DNA of 64,000 nucleotides, from positions 6,014,001-6,078,000 of the forward strand of contig NZ_CP109473.1 in assembly GCF_036227405.1 (NCBI RefSeq), written 5' to 3'. The DNA comes from Streptomyces sp. NBC_01460. Its GTDB lineage: Bacteria > Actinomycetota > Actinomycetes > Streptomycetales > Streptomycetaceae. This document shows, in pieces, positions 28,059 through 37,267 of this stretch (position 1 is the first letter of the stretch; every line of letters begins with the position of its first letter). The notes under the pieces were generated by a model. The model was not told the DNA's origin, searched no databases, and saw only the letters and a program-made list of their open reading frames with translations. The translations under genes and the position numbers were made by a program.

Positions 28059-28864
28059 CAGGGCTTCCGGCCCACCGCGCCGAACTGGGCCACCTCCGGG
28101 GTCCGGGGCGCGGGACCCGACCGCCAGCGGGAGCAGGACACGATGCCCGGCTCGAGGATCTCCAGGCCGTCGAGGAGCGAGGAGAACTCGGACCGGCTGC
28201 GGGCGGTGATCGGCGGGGTGGCGTTCTCGTTCCAGAAGCGCATCGCTGCCTCGTTGCCCTCGCCGCCCAGCTCCAGCGTGGGATGGGTGAGCACCAGGTG
28301 GCTGCCCGGCGGCAGGGCGCCCATCAGCGTCGTCACGACGGCCCGCGCCTCGTCCGTGTCCAGGACGAAGTTGAGGATGCCCAGCATCATGACCGCGACC
28401 GGGCGCCGGAGGTCCAGGGTCCGTCCGGCCGCGCGCAGGATCCGTTCCGGGTCCCGTGCGTCCGCCTCGATGTACTCGGTGGCGCCCTCCGGCGAACTGG
28501 TGAGCAGGGAACGCGCGTGGGCCAGGACGATCGGGTCGTTGTCGACGTAGACGACCCGCGCGTCCGGAGCGGTGTGCTGGGCGACCTCATGGGTGTTCTC
28601 CGCGGTCGGCAGCCCGGTGCCGATGTCCAGGAACTGGCCGATCCCCGCGTCACCGGCCAGATGGCGCACCGCCCGGCCCAGGAACGCCCTGTCGGCACGG
28701 GCCACTTCGCCGATGCTCGGATACATCCCGGTGACCCGGTCGCCCACCACGCGGTCCACCGGGTAGTTGTCGGTGCCGCCCAGCCAGTGGTTCCACACCC
28801 GGGCGTTGTGGGCGATGTCGGCACGGACACGGGAGGGTGCGGTACGGGGACCGGGCTCGGTCAC
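28058..28864 (-). CDS. SAM-dependent methyltransferase-like protein (DUF574 family)
   Basis: The product is 268 aa. It shows the actinobacterial DUF574 pattern: ARVWNHWLGGTDNYPVDR near the N-terminus, FLDIGTGLPTAENTHEVAQ (SAM-binding glycine loop), VVYVDNDPIVLAHARSLL with the acidic residue after strand 2, and MMLGILNFVLD. These proteins are abundant in Streptomyces, and their methyl acceptors are mostly unknown. GTG 28864 has AGGAG five bases upstream. Its stop overlaps the start of the histidine kinase (TGATG), an unusual pairing that suggests co-translation. Confidence 0.88.
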   Translation of the reverse strand: MTEPGPRTAPSRVRADIAHNARVWNHWLGGTDNYPVDRVVGDRVTGMYPSIGEVARADRAFLGRAVRHLAGDAGIGQFLDIGTGLPTAENTHEVAQHTAPDARVVYVDNDPIVLAHARSLLTSSPEGATEYIEADARDPERILRAAGRTLDLRRPVAVMMLGILNFVLDTDEARAVVTTLMGALPPGSHLVLTHPTLELGGEGNEAAMRFWNENATPPITARSRSEFSSLLDGLEILEPGIVSCSRWRSGPAPRTPEVAQFGAVGRKP

Positions 28865-28915
28865 GTCGGCTCCTGGGATCAGGGACGGGGCGGACGGTCC
28901 ATGATGCCGGACCGA

Positions 28916-29620
28916 TCAAGAGGCGTCGCGCGGGGCCGAGTTGGCCAGCTGCGCCCGAAGCGCGTCGATCCGGTTGGTGGTCATCGAATCGACGCCGTAC
29001 GCCAGCAGCCGCCGCATCGTGCGCCGGGTGTCGACCGTCCACACGGAGACCAGCAGCCCGTCGGCGTGGACACGGTCGGCCAGCTCGCGGCTCAGCAGCC
29101 CGAAACGGTAGTTCAGCCAGCGGGGCCGTACCGCGTCGAGCAGGACGGCGCGGGGCGGCGCGAGCGTCGTCCAGGTCAGAGCGATCTCCGCGGACGGATC
29201 GGCCGCGCGCACCTTCAGCATCGCGTGCGTGTCCGCGCAGTAGTAGACGCGCTCCCGCGCCCCGCACTCCCGCACGGCGCCGACGATCTCCCGTACGGAC
29301 GCGTCGGTCGCACCGGGCAGATCGAGCATGATCCGGCGGTCGCCGGCGGCGGAGAGCGCCTCGCGCAGGGTGGGCACCCCGCCGCCGGTCCTCTCCGTCA
29401 GCTCCCGGTGGTCCAGCCGGTCGAGACGGACGTCGTGGCCCCACAGGCGCTTCAGCGTGGAGTCGTGGAGCAGCACGGGCACCCGGTCCCGGGTGACGCG
29501 GACGTCGATCTCGACCGCGTCCGCCCCCCGGTCCACGGCGGAGCGGACCGAGGGGAGCGTGTTCTCGCGGGCACGGTAAGGATCGCCGCGGTGGGCCACG
29601 GCGGTGACGGTGGTGGTCAT
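28916..29620 (-). CDS. Glycerophosphodiester phosphodiesterase
   Basis: The product is 234 aa and hydrolyses glycerophosphodiesters to sn-glycerol-3-phosphate and an alcohol. GDPD motifs: AHRGDPYRARENTLPS (catalytic HR and E-N), DAVEIDVRVTRDRVPVLLHD (metal-binding E-x-D and the second His), and SVWTVDTRRTMRRLLAYGVD at the end. No signal peptide is visible, so it is probably cytoplasmic. The start has CACAAT six bases upstream and no Shine-Dalgarno sequence. It lies 22 bases downstream of the deaminase gene. Confidence 0.9.
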   Translation of the reverse strand: MTTTVTAVAHRGDPYRARENTLPSVRSAVDRGADAVEIDVRVTRDRVPVLLHDSTLKRLWGHDVRLDRLDHRELTERTGGGVPTLREALSAAGDRRIMLDLPGATDASVREIVGAVRECGARERVYYCADTHAMLKVRAADPSAEIALTWTTLAPPRAVLLDAVRPRWLNYRFGLLSRELADRVHADGLLVSVWTVDTRRTMRRLLAYGVDSMTTNRIDALRAQLANSAPRDAS

Positions 29621-29642
29621 GGGGCCATTGTGACCGGAGGGG

Positions 29643-30677
29643 TCACCGGCCCGGAGCCCTCAGCCAGTTCGTCGTGTACGTGTCGATCTCGGTGGCCAGC
29701 GCCCGCTTGCCCGCCGGGTCGAGGAAGGAGGCCTCCACCGCGTTCTTCGCCAGATCGGCCAGGCCGCGTTCGTCCAGGCCGAGCAGACGGGCCGCCACCC
29801 CGTACTCGTTGTTGAGATCGGTACCGAACATGGGCGGGTCGTCGCTGTTGACGGTGACGAGGACGCCCGCCTCGACCATCTCCCTGATCGGGTGCCGGTC
29901 GAGGTCCGTGACCGCCCGGGTGGCGATGTTCGACGTCGGGCAGACCTCCAGGGCGATGCGGTGCTCGGCCAGATGGGCCAGCAGCTCCGGGTCCTGGACG
30001 GAGCTGGTGCCGTGCCCGATGCGCTCCGCCCGCAGCGCGGTGAGCGCGTCCCACACCGTCCGCGGGCCCGTGGTCTCCCCGGCGTGCGGGACGGAGTGCA
30101 GGCCCTCGGCGATCGCGCGGTCGAAGTAGGGCTTGAACTGCGGGCGCTCCACCCCGACCTCGGGACCGCCCAGGCCGAAGGAGACCAGCCCTTCGGGGCG
30201 CAGGTCGACGGCGAGCCGGGTCGTCTCCTCGGCGGCTTCGAGACCGGCCTCGCCCGGGATGTCGAAGCACCAGCGCAGGACGACGCCGAGCTCGGCCTCG
30301 GCCGCCTTGCGGGCGTCCTCGATCGCCTCCATGAAGCCCTGCTCCGGGATACCCCGGCGGGTCGAGCTGAACGGCGTGACGGTCAGCTCCGCGTACCGGA
30401 TGTTCTGCCGCGCCATGTCCCTGGCGATCTCGAAGGTCAGCAGCCGGACGTCCTCCGGGGTGCGGACCAGGTCCACGACCGACAGGTAGACGTCGATGAA
30501 GTGCCCGAAGTCGGTGAAGGTGAAGAAGTCCGCGATCGCCTCAGGGTCCGTGGGGACCTTGGAGTCGGGGTGGTGGGCCGCGAGTTCGGCCACGATGCGG
30601 GGTGAGGCCGACCCGACGTGGTGGACGTGGAGCTCGGCCTTGGGCAGCCCCGCGATGAAGGGGTGCAGATCGCTCAT
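29643..30677 (-). CDS. Adenosine-deaminase-family enzyme, candidate aminodeoxyfutalosine deaminase
   Basis: The product is 344 aa from ATG 30677 (GGGAG upstream). Metal and catalytic residues are present: H17-x-H19 (ELHVHH), H198 and E201 in PHAGE, H222 (IGHGTS), and D279/D280 in NSDDP. The N-terminal motif reads HVHHVGSASP instead of the usual HxHLDG, which marks a subgroup apart from ordinary adenosine deaminases. Streptomyces makes menaquinone by the futalosine route, which needs a deaminase for 6-amino-6-deoxyfutalosine in some lineages; I recall that a protein in the matching S. coelicolor locus has been linked to that activity. Plain adenosine deaminase remains the alternative. Confidence 0.85.
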   Translation of the reverse strand: MSDLHPFIAGLPKAELHVHHVGSASPRIVAELAAHHPDSKVPTDPEAIADFFTFTDFGHFIDVYLSVVDLVRTPEDVRLLTFEIARDMARQNIRYAELTVTPFSSTRRGIPEQGFMEAIEDARKAAEAELGVVLRWCFDIPGEAGLEAAEETTRLAVDLRPEGLVSFGLGGPEVGVERPQFKPYFDRAIAEGLHSVPHAGETTGPRTVWDALTALRAERIGHGTSSVQDPELLAHLAEHRIALEVCPTSNIATRAVTDLDRHPIREMVEAGVLVTVNSDDPPMFGTDLNNEYGVAARLLGLDERGLADLAKNAVEASFLDPAGKRALATEIDTYTTNWLRAPGR

Positions 30678-30795
30678 CGGATACTCCCGGTTCTCTGAAT
30701 TCGGCCGGGTGTACCGGCTGCACCGATCATCGTAGGCGGGGGCCTGCGGTGGGATGCCGGGCCGTAGCATGGCGGGACCACGATGGGGGAGGCCC

Positions 30796-31500
30796 ATGTC
30801 AGACAACACACAGCAGCCCGGCGGCGAGGGCGCGCCGCGCGATCCATGGGCTCCGCCGGACAGCAGGGTCGAGCTGGGCAAGCAGCCCGCGGACGCCGTT
30901 CCGCCCGCCGTGCACGACCAGCCGACCATGACGTCGATGCCGAGTGCCGACGGGAGCACCGGTCCCATACCCGCCGGAGCCTTCGGCCCGCAGCAGCCGC
31001 CGGTGCCCGCGCCGCCGGTCGGTCCGAACGGACCGGGACAGCCCGGCCAGTACGGCTATCCGTCCGCTCCCTCCGCACCCTCCGCGGCGTACGGCTACCC
31101 GGCCGCCCAGCCCGCACCCCCGGCGTCCTACGGATACCCGGGATACCCCGGCTACGGAGGTCAGCAGCCCTGGGGCCCTGCGCCGGCGAACGGGCTGGGG
31201 ATCGCGGCGATGGTCCTGGGGATCATCGCCGTGGTCGGCTTCTGCATGTGGGGATTCGGCATCATCCTGGGCATCCTCGCCCTGATCTTCGGCATCATCG
31301 GCCGCGGCCGCGCCAAGCGGGGCGAGGCGACCAACGCGGGCATGGCGCTCGCGGGCATCATCCTGGGATCGGTCTCGATCGTGATCAGCGCGATCTTCCT
31401 CGGATTCCTGATCTGGACCGTCGCCAACGACGAGTCGGGCAGCGACTACGACTACGACGACCCCTACGCCACCTCGCTGGTCGTCGGTTCCTCCCACTGA
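30796..31500 (+). CDS. DUF4190-type membrane protein with Pro/Tyr-rich N-terminus
   Basis: The product is 234 aa from ATG 30796, with Shine-Dalgarno GGGGGAGG at 30785-30792. The first ~130 residues are low-complexity, rich in Pro, Gly, Tyr and Ala (repeats like YGYP, GYPGY). Two hydrophobic hairpin helices follow (LGIAAMVLGIIAVVGFCMWG and the GMALAGIILGSVSIVISAIF pair) around the basic GRGRAKRGEAT, as in DUF4190 proteins. The acidic C-terminus has DYDYDD. Function is unknown. TAGCAT (30764-30769) is a possible -10. Confidence 0.8.
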   Translation: MSDNTQQPGGEGAPRDPWAPPDSRVELGKQPADAVPPAVHDQPTMTSMPSADGSTGPIPAGAFGPQQPPVPAPPVGPNGPGQPGQYGYPSAPSAPSAAYGYPAAQPAPPASYGYPGYPGYGGQQPWGPAPANGLGIAAMVLGIIAVVGFCMWGFGIILGILALIFGIIGRGRAKRGEATNAGMALAGIILGSVSIVISAIFLGFLIWTVANDESGSDYDYDDPYATSLVVGSSH

Positions 31501-31517
31501 CCCGCGGCCGGCGTCCG

Positions 31518-31558
31518 CACGCGGCCGGGCCGGGAGCTCCTCCCGGCCCGGCCGCGTG
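31518..31558. terminator. Bidirectional terminator between convergent genes
   Basis: A perfect 19-bp stem (31518-31536 with 31540-31558, beginning CACGCGGCCGGG) with a CTC loop fills the gap between the DUF4190 gene and the NADAR gene, six bases before the latter's stop. It should end transcripts from both sides. Confidence 0.9.
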
Positions 31559-31563
31559 CCGTG

Positions 31564-32118
31564 TCAGCCCGCGCGCAGCCGCGCACGCGCCTCCATGAGC
31601 GCGAAACCCAGCAGATTCAGCCCGCGCCAGGAGGCCGGGTCCGCGGCCCGCGGATCGTCCTTGGCGAGCCCGATGCCCCAGATCCGGTCCATCGGACTGG
31701 CCTCGACGAGAACGCGCTCGCCCGTGCCCAGCAGGTACGCCCGCAGCGCGGGATCCTGACCGAACTTGTGGACGCTGCCCTCGACGACCAGGGCGAACCG
31801 CTCCCGGGTCCAAATGCCGTCGTCGAAGCCCTTGACCAGCCGGCCCACCTTCTTCGCCGCCGCGGGACTGCTCGCGGCCACGGCCAGCGCCTCCGCCTCG
31901 GTGTCCCCGAAGAGCCGCGCCTTGCCGGCCATCATCCAGTGCTCGGCCGACGCGTACGTCACCGAGTCGACCGTGAACGGCGCCGGCCACCACTGGCTGA
32001 GACAGCTCGCCCCGAGCCCCCCGTCCGGACGGGGCCTGTGTCCCCAGAACGGCAGGTACTTCACGCGCTCACCGCGTGCCGTGCGCGCCAGCAGTCCGTC
32101 CATGTGTTCCTGTCCCAT
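31564..32118 (-). CDS. NADAR-family protein (YbiA-like N-glycosidase fold)
   Basis: The product is 184 aa from ATG 32118; the longer frame to 32268 lacks support. The NADAR core is evident: YLPFWGHRP, then SCLSQWWPAPFTVD, YASAEHWMMAGKARLFGD, and later KFGQDPALRAYLLGTG and IWGIGLA. YbiA-type members cleave an N-glycosidic bond in riboflavin intermediates, and other NADAR proteins have been described as removing ADP-ribose from guanine bases. No toxin partner (e.g. DarT) is adjacent, so the role here is open. It is divergent from the second aminobutyraldehyde dehydrogenase. Confidence 0.87.
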   Translation of the reverse strand: MGQEHMDGLLARTARGERVKYLPFWGHRPRPDGGLGASCLSQWWPAPFTVDSVTYASAEHWMMAGKARLFGDTEAEALAVAASSPAAAKKVGRLVKGFDDGIWTRERFALVVEGSVHKFGQDPALRAYLLGTGERVLVEASPMDRIWGIGLAKDDPRAADPASWRGLNLLGFALMEARARLRAG

Positions 32119-32321
32119 GGCAGCCGAGTCTGGCATCCGCCACTGACAGCGGGTATGGGGTTTTCCGTGTTCACGCGACACAACGTCGACAGATTCCGTC
32201 GCGTAATCAAAAGGAAACAACGGAATCACTTGTTGGTGGAGGTCTCCTCTGTCAGGATCGGCACTCAATTCGGGAAGAAGCTACGCCGCCCCTGGTCAGG
32301 GGGACGGCGGAGGAGAGCGTC
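32119..32321. promoter_or_regulatory. Divergent promoter region with GATTCCGT inverted repeat
   Basis: The gap between NADAR and the dehydrogenase is locally AT-richer (AATCAAAAGGAAACAACGG). It holds GATTCCGT (32192-32199) and its inverse ACGGAATC (32220-32227), centres 28 bases apart. This may be an operator for the polyamine operon. Shine-Dalgarno GGAGGAGAG lies at 32309-32317. Confidence 0.45.
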
Positions 32322-33836
32322 ATGGGCAACGGATTCCAGGTGCAGGACCGCTTCGCCGAGGGGGCGCAGTACATCGGCGGACGGCTGTGCCGCGGCACGT
32401 CGGGACACCACCAGGAGGTGGTGGACCCCGCGACGGGCACGACGGTGCTCCGCTACGAACTGGCCGGTACCGACGACGTCGACGCGGCCGTGGCCGCTGC
32501 CCGCGCCGCGTTCCCGGGCTGGTCGGGTCTCACTCCCGCCGAACGCTCCGAGGCGCTGCACCGCTTCGCCGCCGTACTCGCGGAGCAGGCGGACGACTTC
32601 GCGTACGCCGAGTCCCTGCAGTGCGGCAAGCCCCTCAAGCTCTCCACCGAGTTCGACGTCCCCGGCACCGTCGACAACGCCGCCTTCTTCGCCGGCGCCG
32701 CCCGCCACCTGGAGGGGCAGGCGGCCGCCGAGTACAGCGGCGACCACACCTCCTACGTGCGGCGGGAGGCCATCGGGGTCGTCGGATCGATCGCACCGTG
32801 GAACTACCCGCTCCAGATGGCGGCCTGGAAGATCCTCCCGGCCGTCGCGGCGGGCAACACGATCGTGCTCAAGCCCGCCGAGATCACCCCGCTGACCTCG
32901 CTGATGTTCGCGCAGGCCGCCACGGAGGCAGGCATCCCGGACGGCGTGGTCAACATCGTCTCCGGTGCCGGCCGGGACGCGGGCGAGCACCTCGTGGGCC
33001 ACCCCGACGTCGTGATGACCTCCTTCACCGGCTCCACCGCGGTCGGCAAGCGGGTCGCCGAGATCGCCACCTCCACCGTCAAGCGTCTTCACCTGGAACT
33101 CGGCGGCAAGGCGCCGTTCCTCGTCTTCGACGACGCCGATCTCGACGCGGCGGTGAACGGCGCGGTCGCCGCCTCCCTCATCAACACCGGCCAGGACTGC
33201 ACGGCCGCCACCCGCGCCTACGTCCAGCGCCCGCTGTACGACGCGTTCGTGGAGGGCGTGGCAGCACTGATGGAGAGCGTCCGGCTCGGTGACCCCTTCG
33301 ACCCGTCGACCGATCTCGGCCCGCTGATCAGCCACCAGCAGCGTGACCGTGTCGCCGGTTTCGTCGAGCGCGCCCGTGCCTACGCCACCGTCGTCACCGG
33401 CGGCGAGGCCCCCGGTGGCGAACTCGCCGCGGGCGCCTACTACCGGCCCACCCTCATCGCGGGCGCCGCCCAGGACAGCGAGGTCGTCCGCTCGGAGATC
33501 TTCGGCCCGGTCCTCGTGGTGCTGCCCTTCGACACCGACGACGAGGGAATCGCCCTCGCCAACGACACCCCGTACGGCCTCGCCGCCTCCGCCTGGAGCC
33601 GCGACCTCTACCGGGCCAACCGCGCCACCCGCGAGATCGCGGCGGGCTGCGTGTGGATCAACGACCACATCCCGATCATCAGCGAGATGCCGCACGGCGG
33701 ATACAAGGCCAGTGGCTTCGGCAAGGACATGTCGTCGTACTCCTTCGAGGAGTACACGCAGGTCAAGCACGTCATGTACGACAACACCGCGGTCGCCCGG
33801 AAGGACTGGCACCGCACCGTCTTCGGGGACCGATAG
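32322..33836 (+). CDS. Gamma-aminobutyraldehyde dehydrogenase (second copy)
   Basis: The product is 504 aa from ATG 32322. It carries the same motifs as the first copy at 21353: [20 protein letters not shown] with the general-base Glu, [14 protein letters not shown] with the catalytic Cys, and the ending [20 protein letters not shown]. It oxidises aldehydes such as 4-aminobutanal or its gamma-glutamyl form to the acid. Here it heads the operon that encodes the complete polyamine importer and an FAD oxidase, which suggests it works on the product of that oxidase. It is about 25 residues longer than the first copy, mostly at the C-terminus. Confidence 0.9.
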   Translation: MGNGFQVQDRFAEGAQYIGGRLCRGTSGHHQEVVDPATGTTVLRYELAGTDDVDAAVAAARAAFPGWSGLTPAERSEALHRFAAVLAEQADDFAYAESLQCGKPLKLSTEFDVPGTVDNAAFFAGAARHLEGQAAAEYSGDHTSYVRREAIGVVGSIAPWNYPLQMAAWKILPAVAAGNTIVLKPAEITPLTSLMFAQAATEAGIPDGVVNIVSGAGRDAGEHLVGHPDVVMTSFTGSTAVGKRVAEIATSTVKRLHLELGGKAPFLVFDDADLDAAVNGAVAASLINTGQDCTAATRAYVQRPLYDAFVEGVAALMESVRLGDPFDPSTDLGPLISHQQRDRVAGFVERARAYATVVTGGEAPGGELAAGAYYRPTLIAGAAQDSEVVRSEIFGPVLVVLPFDTDDEGIALANDTPYGLAASAWSRDLYRANRATREIAAGCVWINDHIPIISEMPHGGYKASGFGKDMSSYSFEEYTQVKHVMYDNTAVARKDWHRTVFGDR

Positions 33837-33883
33837 CAGCGGCCGCCGGCCGGCGGCCCCACCCACCCGGAAGGGCAACGCGT

Positions 33884-35134
33884 ATGGAGCAGTACGAGCC
33901 CGAGCGCCTCTCCGCGCCCCAGCTTGCCGCGATGAGGCGCAGCCTCACCGACGGTCGGGGTGCCCTCACCCGCCGTTCGCTTCTGAGGGCATCGGGCATG
34001 GGCGCCCTCGCGCTCGGCGGCCTCGGCACCCTGAGCGCCTGCGGCATCCCGCCCGCCAAGCGGGAAGGGGACACCGCGGCGGCCTCCGACGACCACTCCG
34101 CGGCGGAGAAGCGGATCAACTTCTCCAACTGGACCGAGTACATGGACGTCAGCGAGGACGAGAAGAGCCGTCCGACGCTCGACGCGTTCACGAAACGCAC
34201 CGGGATCAAGGTCAAGTACACCGAGGACATCAACGACAACGTCGAGTTCTTCGGAAAGATCAAGCCGCAGCTCGCCGCGGGCCAGGACACCGGCCGCGAC
34301 CTCATCATCGTGACGGACTGGCTCGCCGCCCGCATCATCCGGCTCGGCTGGGCGCAGAAGCTCGACCACGCGAACCTCCCGCACGCCTTCGCGAACCTGT
34401 CGCCCCAGTTCCGCACCCCCGACTGGGACCCGGGGCGCGCCTACTCCTACCCCTGGACCGGCATCCCGACCGTCATCGCCTACAACGCGAAGGCCACCGG
34501 TGGCCGCAAGGTCGACTCCATCACCCAGCTGCTGGACGACCCGAAGCTCAAGGGCAAGGTCTCCTTCCTCTCCGAGATGCGCGACTCGGTCGGCATGACG
34601 CTCCTGGACATGGGCAAGGACCCCGGCTCGTTCACCGACGCCGACTACGACGCCGCCATCGGCCGTCTCCAGAAGGGCGTCGACAGGAAACAGATACGCC
34701 GGTTCACCGGCAACGACTACACCGCCGACCTCAGCAAGGGCGACATCGCGGCCTGCGTGGCCTGGGCCGGCGACATCATCCAGCTCCAGGCCGACAACCC
34801 GGACATCAAGTTCGCGATCCCGGCCGCCGGCTACATCACCTCGAGCGACAACATGCTGGTCCCGGCCGAGGCACGGCACAAGACCAACGCCGAGAAGCTC
34901 ATGGACTACTACTACGAGCCCCCGGTCGCCGCGCAGCTCGCGGCCTACATCAACTACGTCTGTCCCGTGGACGGGGTCGCCGCGGAGCTCGCGAAGATCG
35001 ACGCGTCCATGGCGTCCAACACGCTGATCCTCCCGGACAAGGCGATGGCCGCGAAGTCACGGGCCTTCCGCTCCCTCAGCGCCGAGGAAGAGACGGCGTA
35101 CGAAGAGAAGTTCGCCAAGCTCATCGGCGCCTGA
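33884..35134 (+). CDS. potD: Spermidine/putrescine ABC transporter substrate-binding lipoprotein
   Basis: The product is 416 aa from ATG 33884. A twin-arginine-type lipoprotein signal, TRRSLLRASG (29-38), leads to lipobox LSAC with Cys53. The PotD-family body includes INFSNWTEYMDVS, GRDLIIVTDWLAARIIRLGW, IRRFTGNDYTADLSKGD and QLQADNPDIKFAIP. It delivers polyamines to PotBC outside the membrane. A 28-residue hydrophilic stretch before the RR motif is unusually long for a signal peptide, yet both start and frame are clear. It is paralogous to the orphan at 23036-24199. Confidence 0.93.
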   Translation: MEQYEPERLSAPQLAAMRRSLTDGRGALTRRSLLRASGMGALALGGLGTLSACGIPPAKREGDTAAASDDHSAAEKRINFSNWTEYMDVSEDEKSRPTLDAFTKRTGIKVKYTEDINDNVEFFGKIKPQLAAGQDTGRDLIIVTDWLAARIIRLGWAQKLDHANLPHAFANLSPQFRTPDWDPGRAYSYPWTGIPTVIAYNAKATGGRKVDSITQLLDDPKLKGKVSFLSEMRDSVGMTLLDMGKDPGSFTDADYDAAIGRLQKGVDRKQIRRFTGNDYTADLSKGDIAACVAWAGDIIQLQADNPDIKFAIPAAGYITSSDNMLVPAEARHKTNAEKLMDYYYEPPVAAQLAAYINYVCPVDGVAAELAKIDASMASNTLILPDKAMAAKSRAFRSLSAEEETAYEEKFAKLIGA

Positions 35135-35186
35135 CCTGCCCGCCTCCCCGTCCGTTCTCCCTCCGACACCACCGGGACCGCGACCC

Positions 35187-36338
35187 ATGACACAGCAGCA
35201 GACAGCGGGCGGCGACGTCCGACTCACCGGGATCAGCAAGACCTACGGCTCCTTCACCGCAGTGCACCCCCTCGACCTGACCGTCCCGCAGGGCTCCTTC
35301 TTCGCGCTGCTCGGCGCGTCCGGATGCGGAAAGACCACCACCCTGCGCATGATCGCGGGTCTGGAGGAGGCGACCACCGGCACGGTCTCGCTGGGCGGCC
35401 GCGACATCACCGGCCTCCCCCCGTACAAGAGGCCCGTCAACACCGTCTTCCAGAGCTACGCGCTCTTCCCGCACCTCGACGTCAGCGAGAACATCGCCTT
35501 CGGCCTCCGCCGGCGCGGCATCAAGTCCGTGAAGAAGCAGGTCGACGAGATGCTGGAGCTCGTCCAGCTCGGCGACTTCGCCCACCGCAAGCCCCACCAG
35601 CTCTCCGGCGGCCAGCAGCAGCGCGTCGCCGTGGCACGCGCGCTCATCAACCACCCCCAGGTCCTTCTCCTCGACGAGCCCCTGGGCGCCCTCGACCTCA
35701 AGCTGCGCCGCCAGATGCAGCTGGAGCTCAAGCGCATCCAGACCGAGGTCGGCATCACGTTCGTCCACGTCACGCACGACCAGGAGGAGGCCATGACCAT
35801 GGCCGACACCGTCGCGGTGATGAACGGCGGCCGGGTCGAGCAGCTCGGCGCGCCCGCCGACCTCTACGAGAACCCGCGCAGCACGTTCGTCGCCAACTTC
35901 CTCGGCACCTCCAACCTGATCGGGGGCGAGATCGTCTCCACCGGCAGCGAGGTCGTCGTCGCGGCGGGCGGCGGGAAACTCTCCCTGCCGAGCGAGCGCT
36001 GTCAGGCTCCGACCACCACCGGCGGGCGCCTCCTGCTGGGGATCCGGCCCGAGAAGATAGCCCTGGTCCGCGCGGACGACGCGCACGCGATAGCGGCCGG
36101 CCGCAACCGTGTCTCCGGCCGCGTCGTGGACTCCAGCTTCATCGGCGTCTCCACCCAGTACGTCGTGGAGAGCCCGGCCGGAACGGCCCTCCAGGTGTAC
36201 GAGCAGAACGTCGACAGGCGTGAGGGACTCCTCCCCGGCTCCGAGGTCGTCCTGCACTGGGACCCCGCCCACACCTTCGGTCTCGACGCGGACCAGGACA
36301 TCGACGCGGGCGCGGCGAGCGTGGAGGACGCGGCGTGA
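35187..36338 (+). CDS. potA: Polyamine ABC transporter ATP-binding protein
   Basis: The product is 383 aa. Walker [10 protein letters not shown] is at 43-51, the signature LSGGQQQR at 139-146, Walker B VLLLDEP at 159-165, and the H-loop THDQEEAM follows. The ~150-residue C-terminal TOBE domain (from about 235) is as in PotA/MalK types. It powers import through PotBC. The stop overlaps the potB GTG by four bases (GTGA). Confidence 0.95.
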   Translation: MTQQQTAGGDVRLTGISKTYGSFTAVHPLDLTVPQGSFFALLGASGCGKTTTLRMIAGLEEATTGTVSLGGRDITGLPPYKRPVNTVFQSYALFPHLDVSENIAFGLRRRGIKSVKKQVDEMLELVQLGDFAHRKPHQLSGGQQQRVAVARALINHPQVLLLDEPLGALDLKLRRQMQLELKRIQTEVGITFVHVTHDQEEAMTMADTVAVMNGGRVEQLGAPADLYENPRSTFVANFLGTSNLIGGEIVSTGSEVVVAAGGGKLSLPSERCQAPTTTGGRLLLGIRPEKIALVRADDAHAIAAGRNRVSGRVVDSSFIGVSTQYVVESPAGTALQVYEQNVDRREGLLPGSEVVLHWDPAHTFGLDADQDIDAGAASVEDAA

Positions 36339-37267
36339 GCCTCACCGAGGCGCCGCCCGCGCCGCCCACCGGACCCGGGGAGCCGAAGCTCCGCAAGCCC
36401 TCCACCCGCAAACGGCTCGTGCCCTACTGGCTGCTGCTCCCCGGCATCCTGTGGCTGGTCGTCTTCTTCGCCCTGCCGCTCGTCTACCAGGCCTCGACCT
36501 CGGTGCAGACCGGCTCGCTGGAGAAGGGCTTCGAGGTCACCTGGCACGTCCAGACGTACGCGGACGCCCTGCGCGACTACTACCCGCAGTTCATCCGGTC
36601 CCTGCTGTACGCGGGCACCGCCACGGTCCTCTGCCTGCTGCTCGGGTACCCGCTGGCCTATCTGATCGCCTTCAAGGCCGGCCGCTGGCGCAACCTGGTG
36701 CTCGTGCTGGTCATCGCGCCGTTCTTCACCAGCTTCCTCATCCGCACGCTCGCCTGGAAGACCATCCTCGCCGACGGCGGCGCGGTCGTGGACGTGCTCG
36801 GCACCCTCCACGTCCTGGATGTCACCAGCTGGCTCGGCTGGACCGAGAACAACCGTGTCCTGGCCACCCCGATGGCCGTCGTCTGCGGTCTCACGTACAA
36901 CTTCCTGCCGTTCATGATCCTTCCGCTCTACACCTCCCTGGAGCGGATCGACGGCCGGCTGCACGAGGCGGCGGGCGACCTCTACGCCACCCCCGCCACC
37001 ACCTTCCGCAAGGTGACGTTCCCGCTCTCCATGCCGGGCGTCGTCTCGGGCACCCTGCTGACCTTCATCCCGGCCAGCGGCGACTACGTCAACGCGGAAC
37101 TCCTCGGCTCCACCGACACCAAGATGGTCGGCAGCGTCATCCAGAGCCAGTTCCTGCGGGTCCTGGACTATCCGACGGCCGCCGCCCTCTCGTTCATCCT
37201 CATGGCGGTCGTCCTGCTGATGGTCACCGTCTACATCCGCCGCTCAGGCACGGAGGACCTGGTCTGA
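36335..37267 (+). CDS. potB: Polyamine ABC transporter permease (PotB-like)
   Basis: The product is 310 aa starting at GTG 36335. A ~30-residue Pro/Lys-rich cytoplasmic tail precedes six helices (e.g. YWLLLPGILWLVVFFALPLV, YAGTATVLCLLLGYPLAYLI, LSFILMAVVLLMVTVYI). The EAA coupling loop is HEAAGDLYATPATTFRKV. It overlaps potA at its start and potC at its end (TGATG), so translation of the importer is fully coupled. Confidence 0.93.
   Translation: MSLTEAPPAPPTGPGEPKLRKPSTRKRLVPYWLLLPGILWLVVFFALPLVYQASTSVQTGSLEKGFEVTWHVQTYADALRDYYPQFIRSLLYAGTATVLCLLLGYPLAYLIAFKAGRWRNLVLVLVIAPFFTSFLIRTLAWKTILADGGAVVDVLGTLHVLDVTSWLGWTENNRVLATPMAVVCGLTYNFLPFMILPLYTSLERIDGRLHEAAGDLYATPATTFRKVTFPLSMPGVVSGTLLTFIPASGDYVNAELLGSTDTKMVGSVIQSQFLRVLDYPTAAALSFILMAVVLLMVTVYIRRSGTEDLV

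Noticed and set aside
33343..35190. A 615-codon plus-strand frame across the dehydrogenase and potD
   Set aside because: Out-of-frame Arg/Pro/Gly-rich translation of two clear genes.
36109..37266. Long frame upstream of potC running through potA and potB
   Set aside because: Pro/Arg/Ser-rich shadow; potC has its own ATG overlapping the potB stop.
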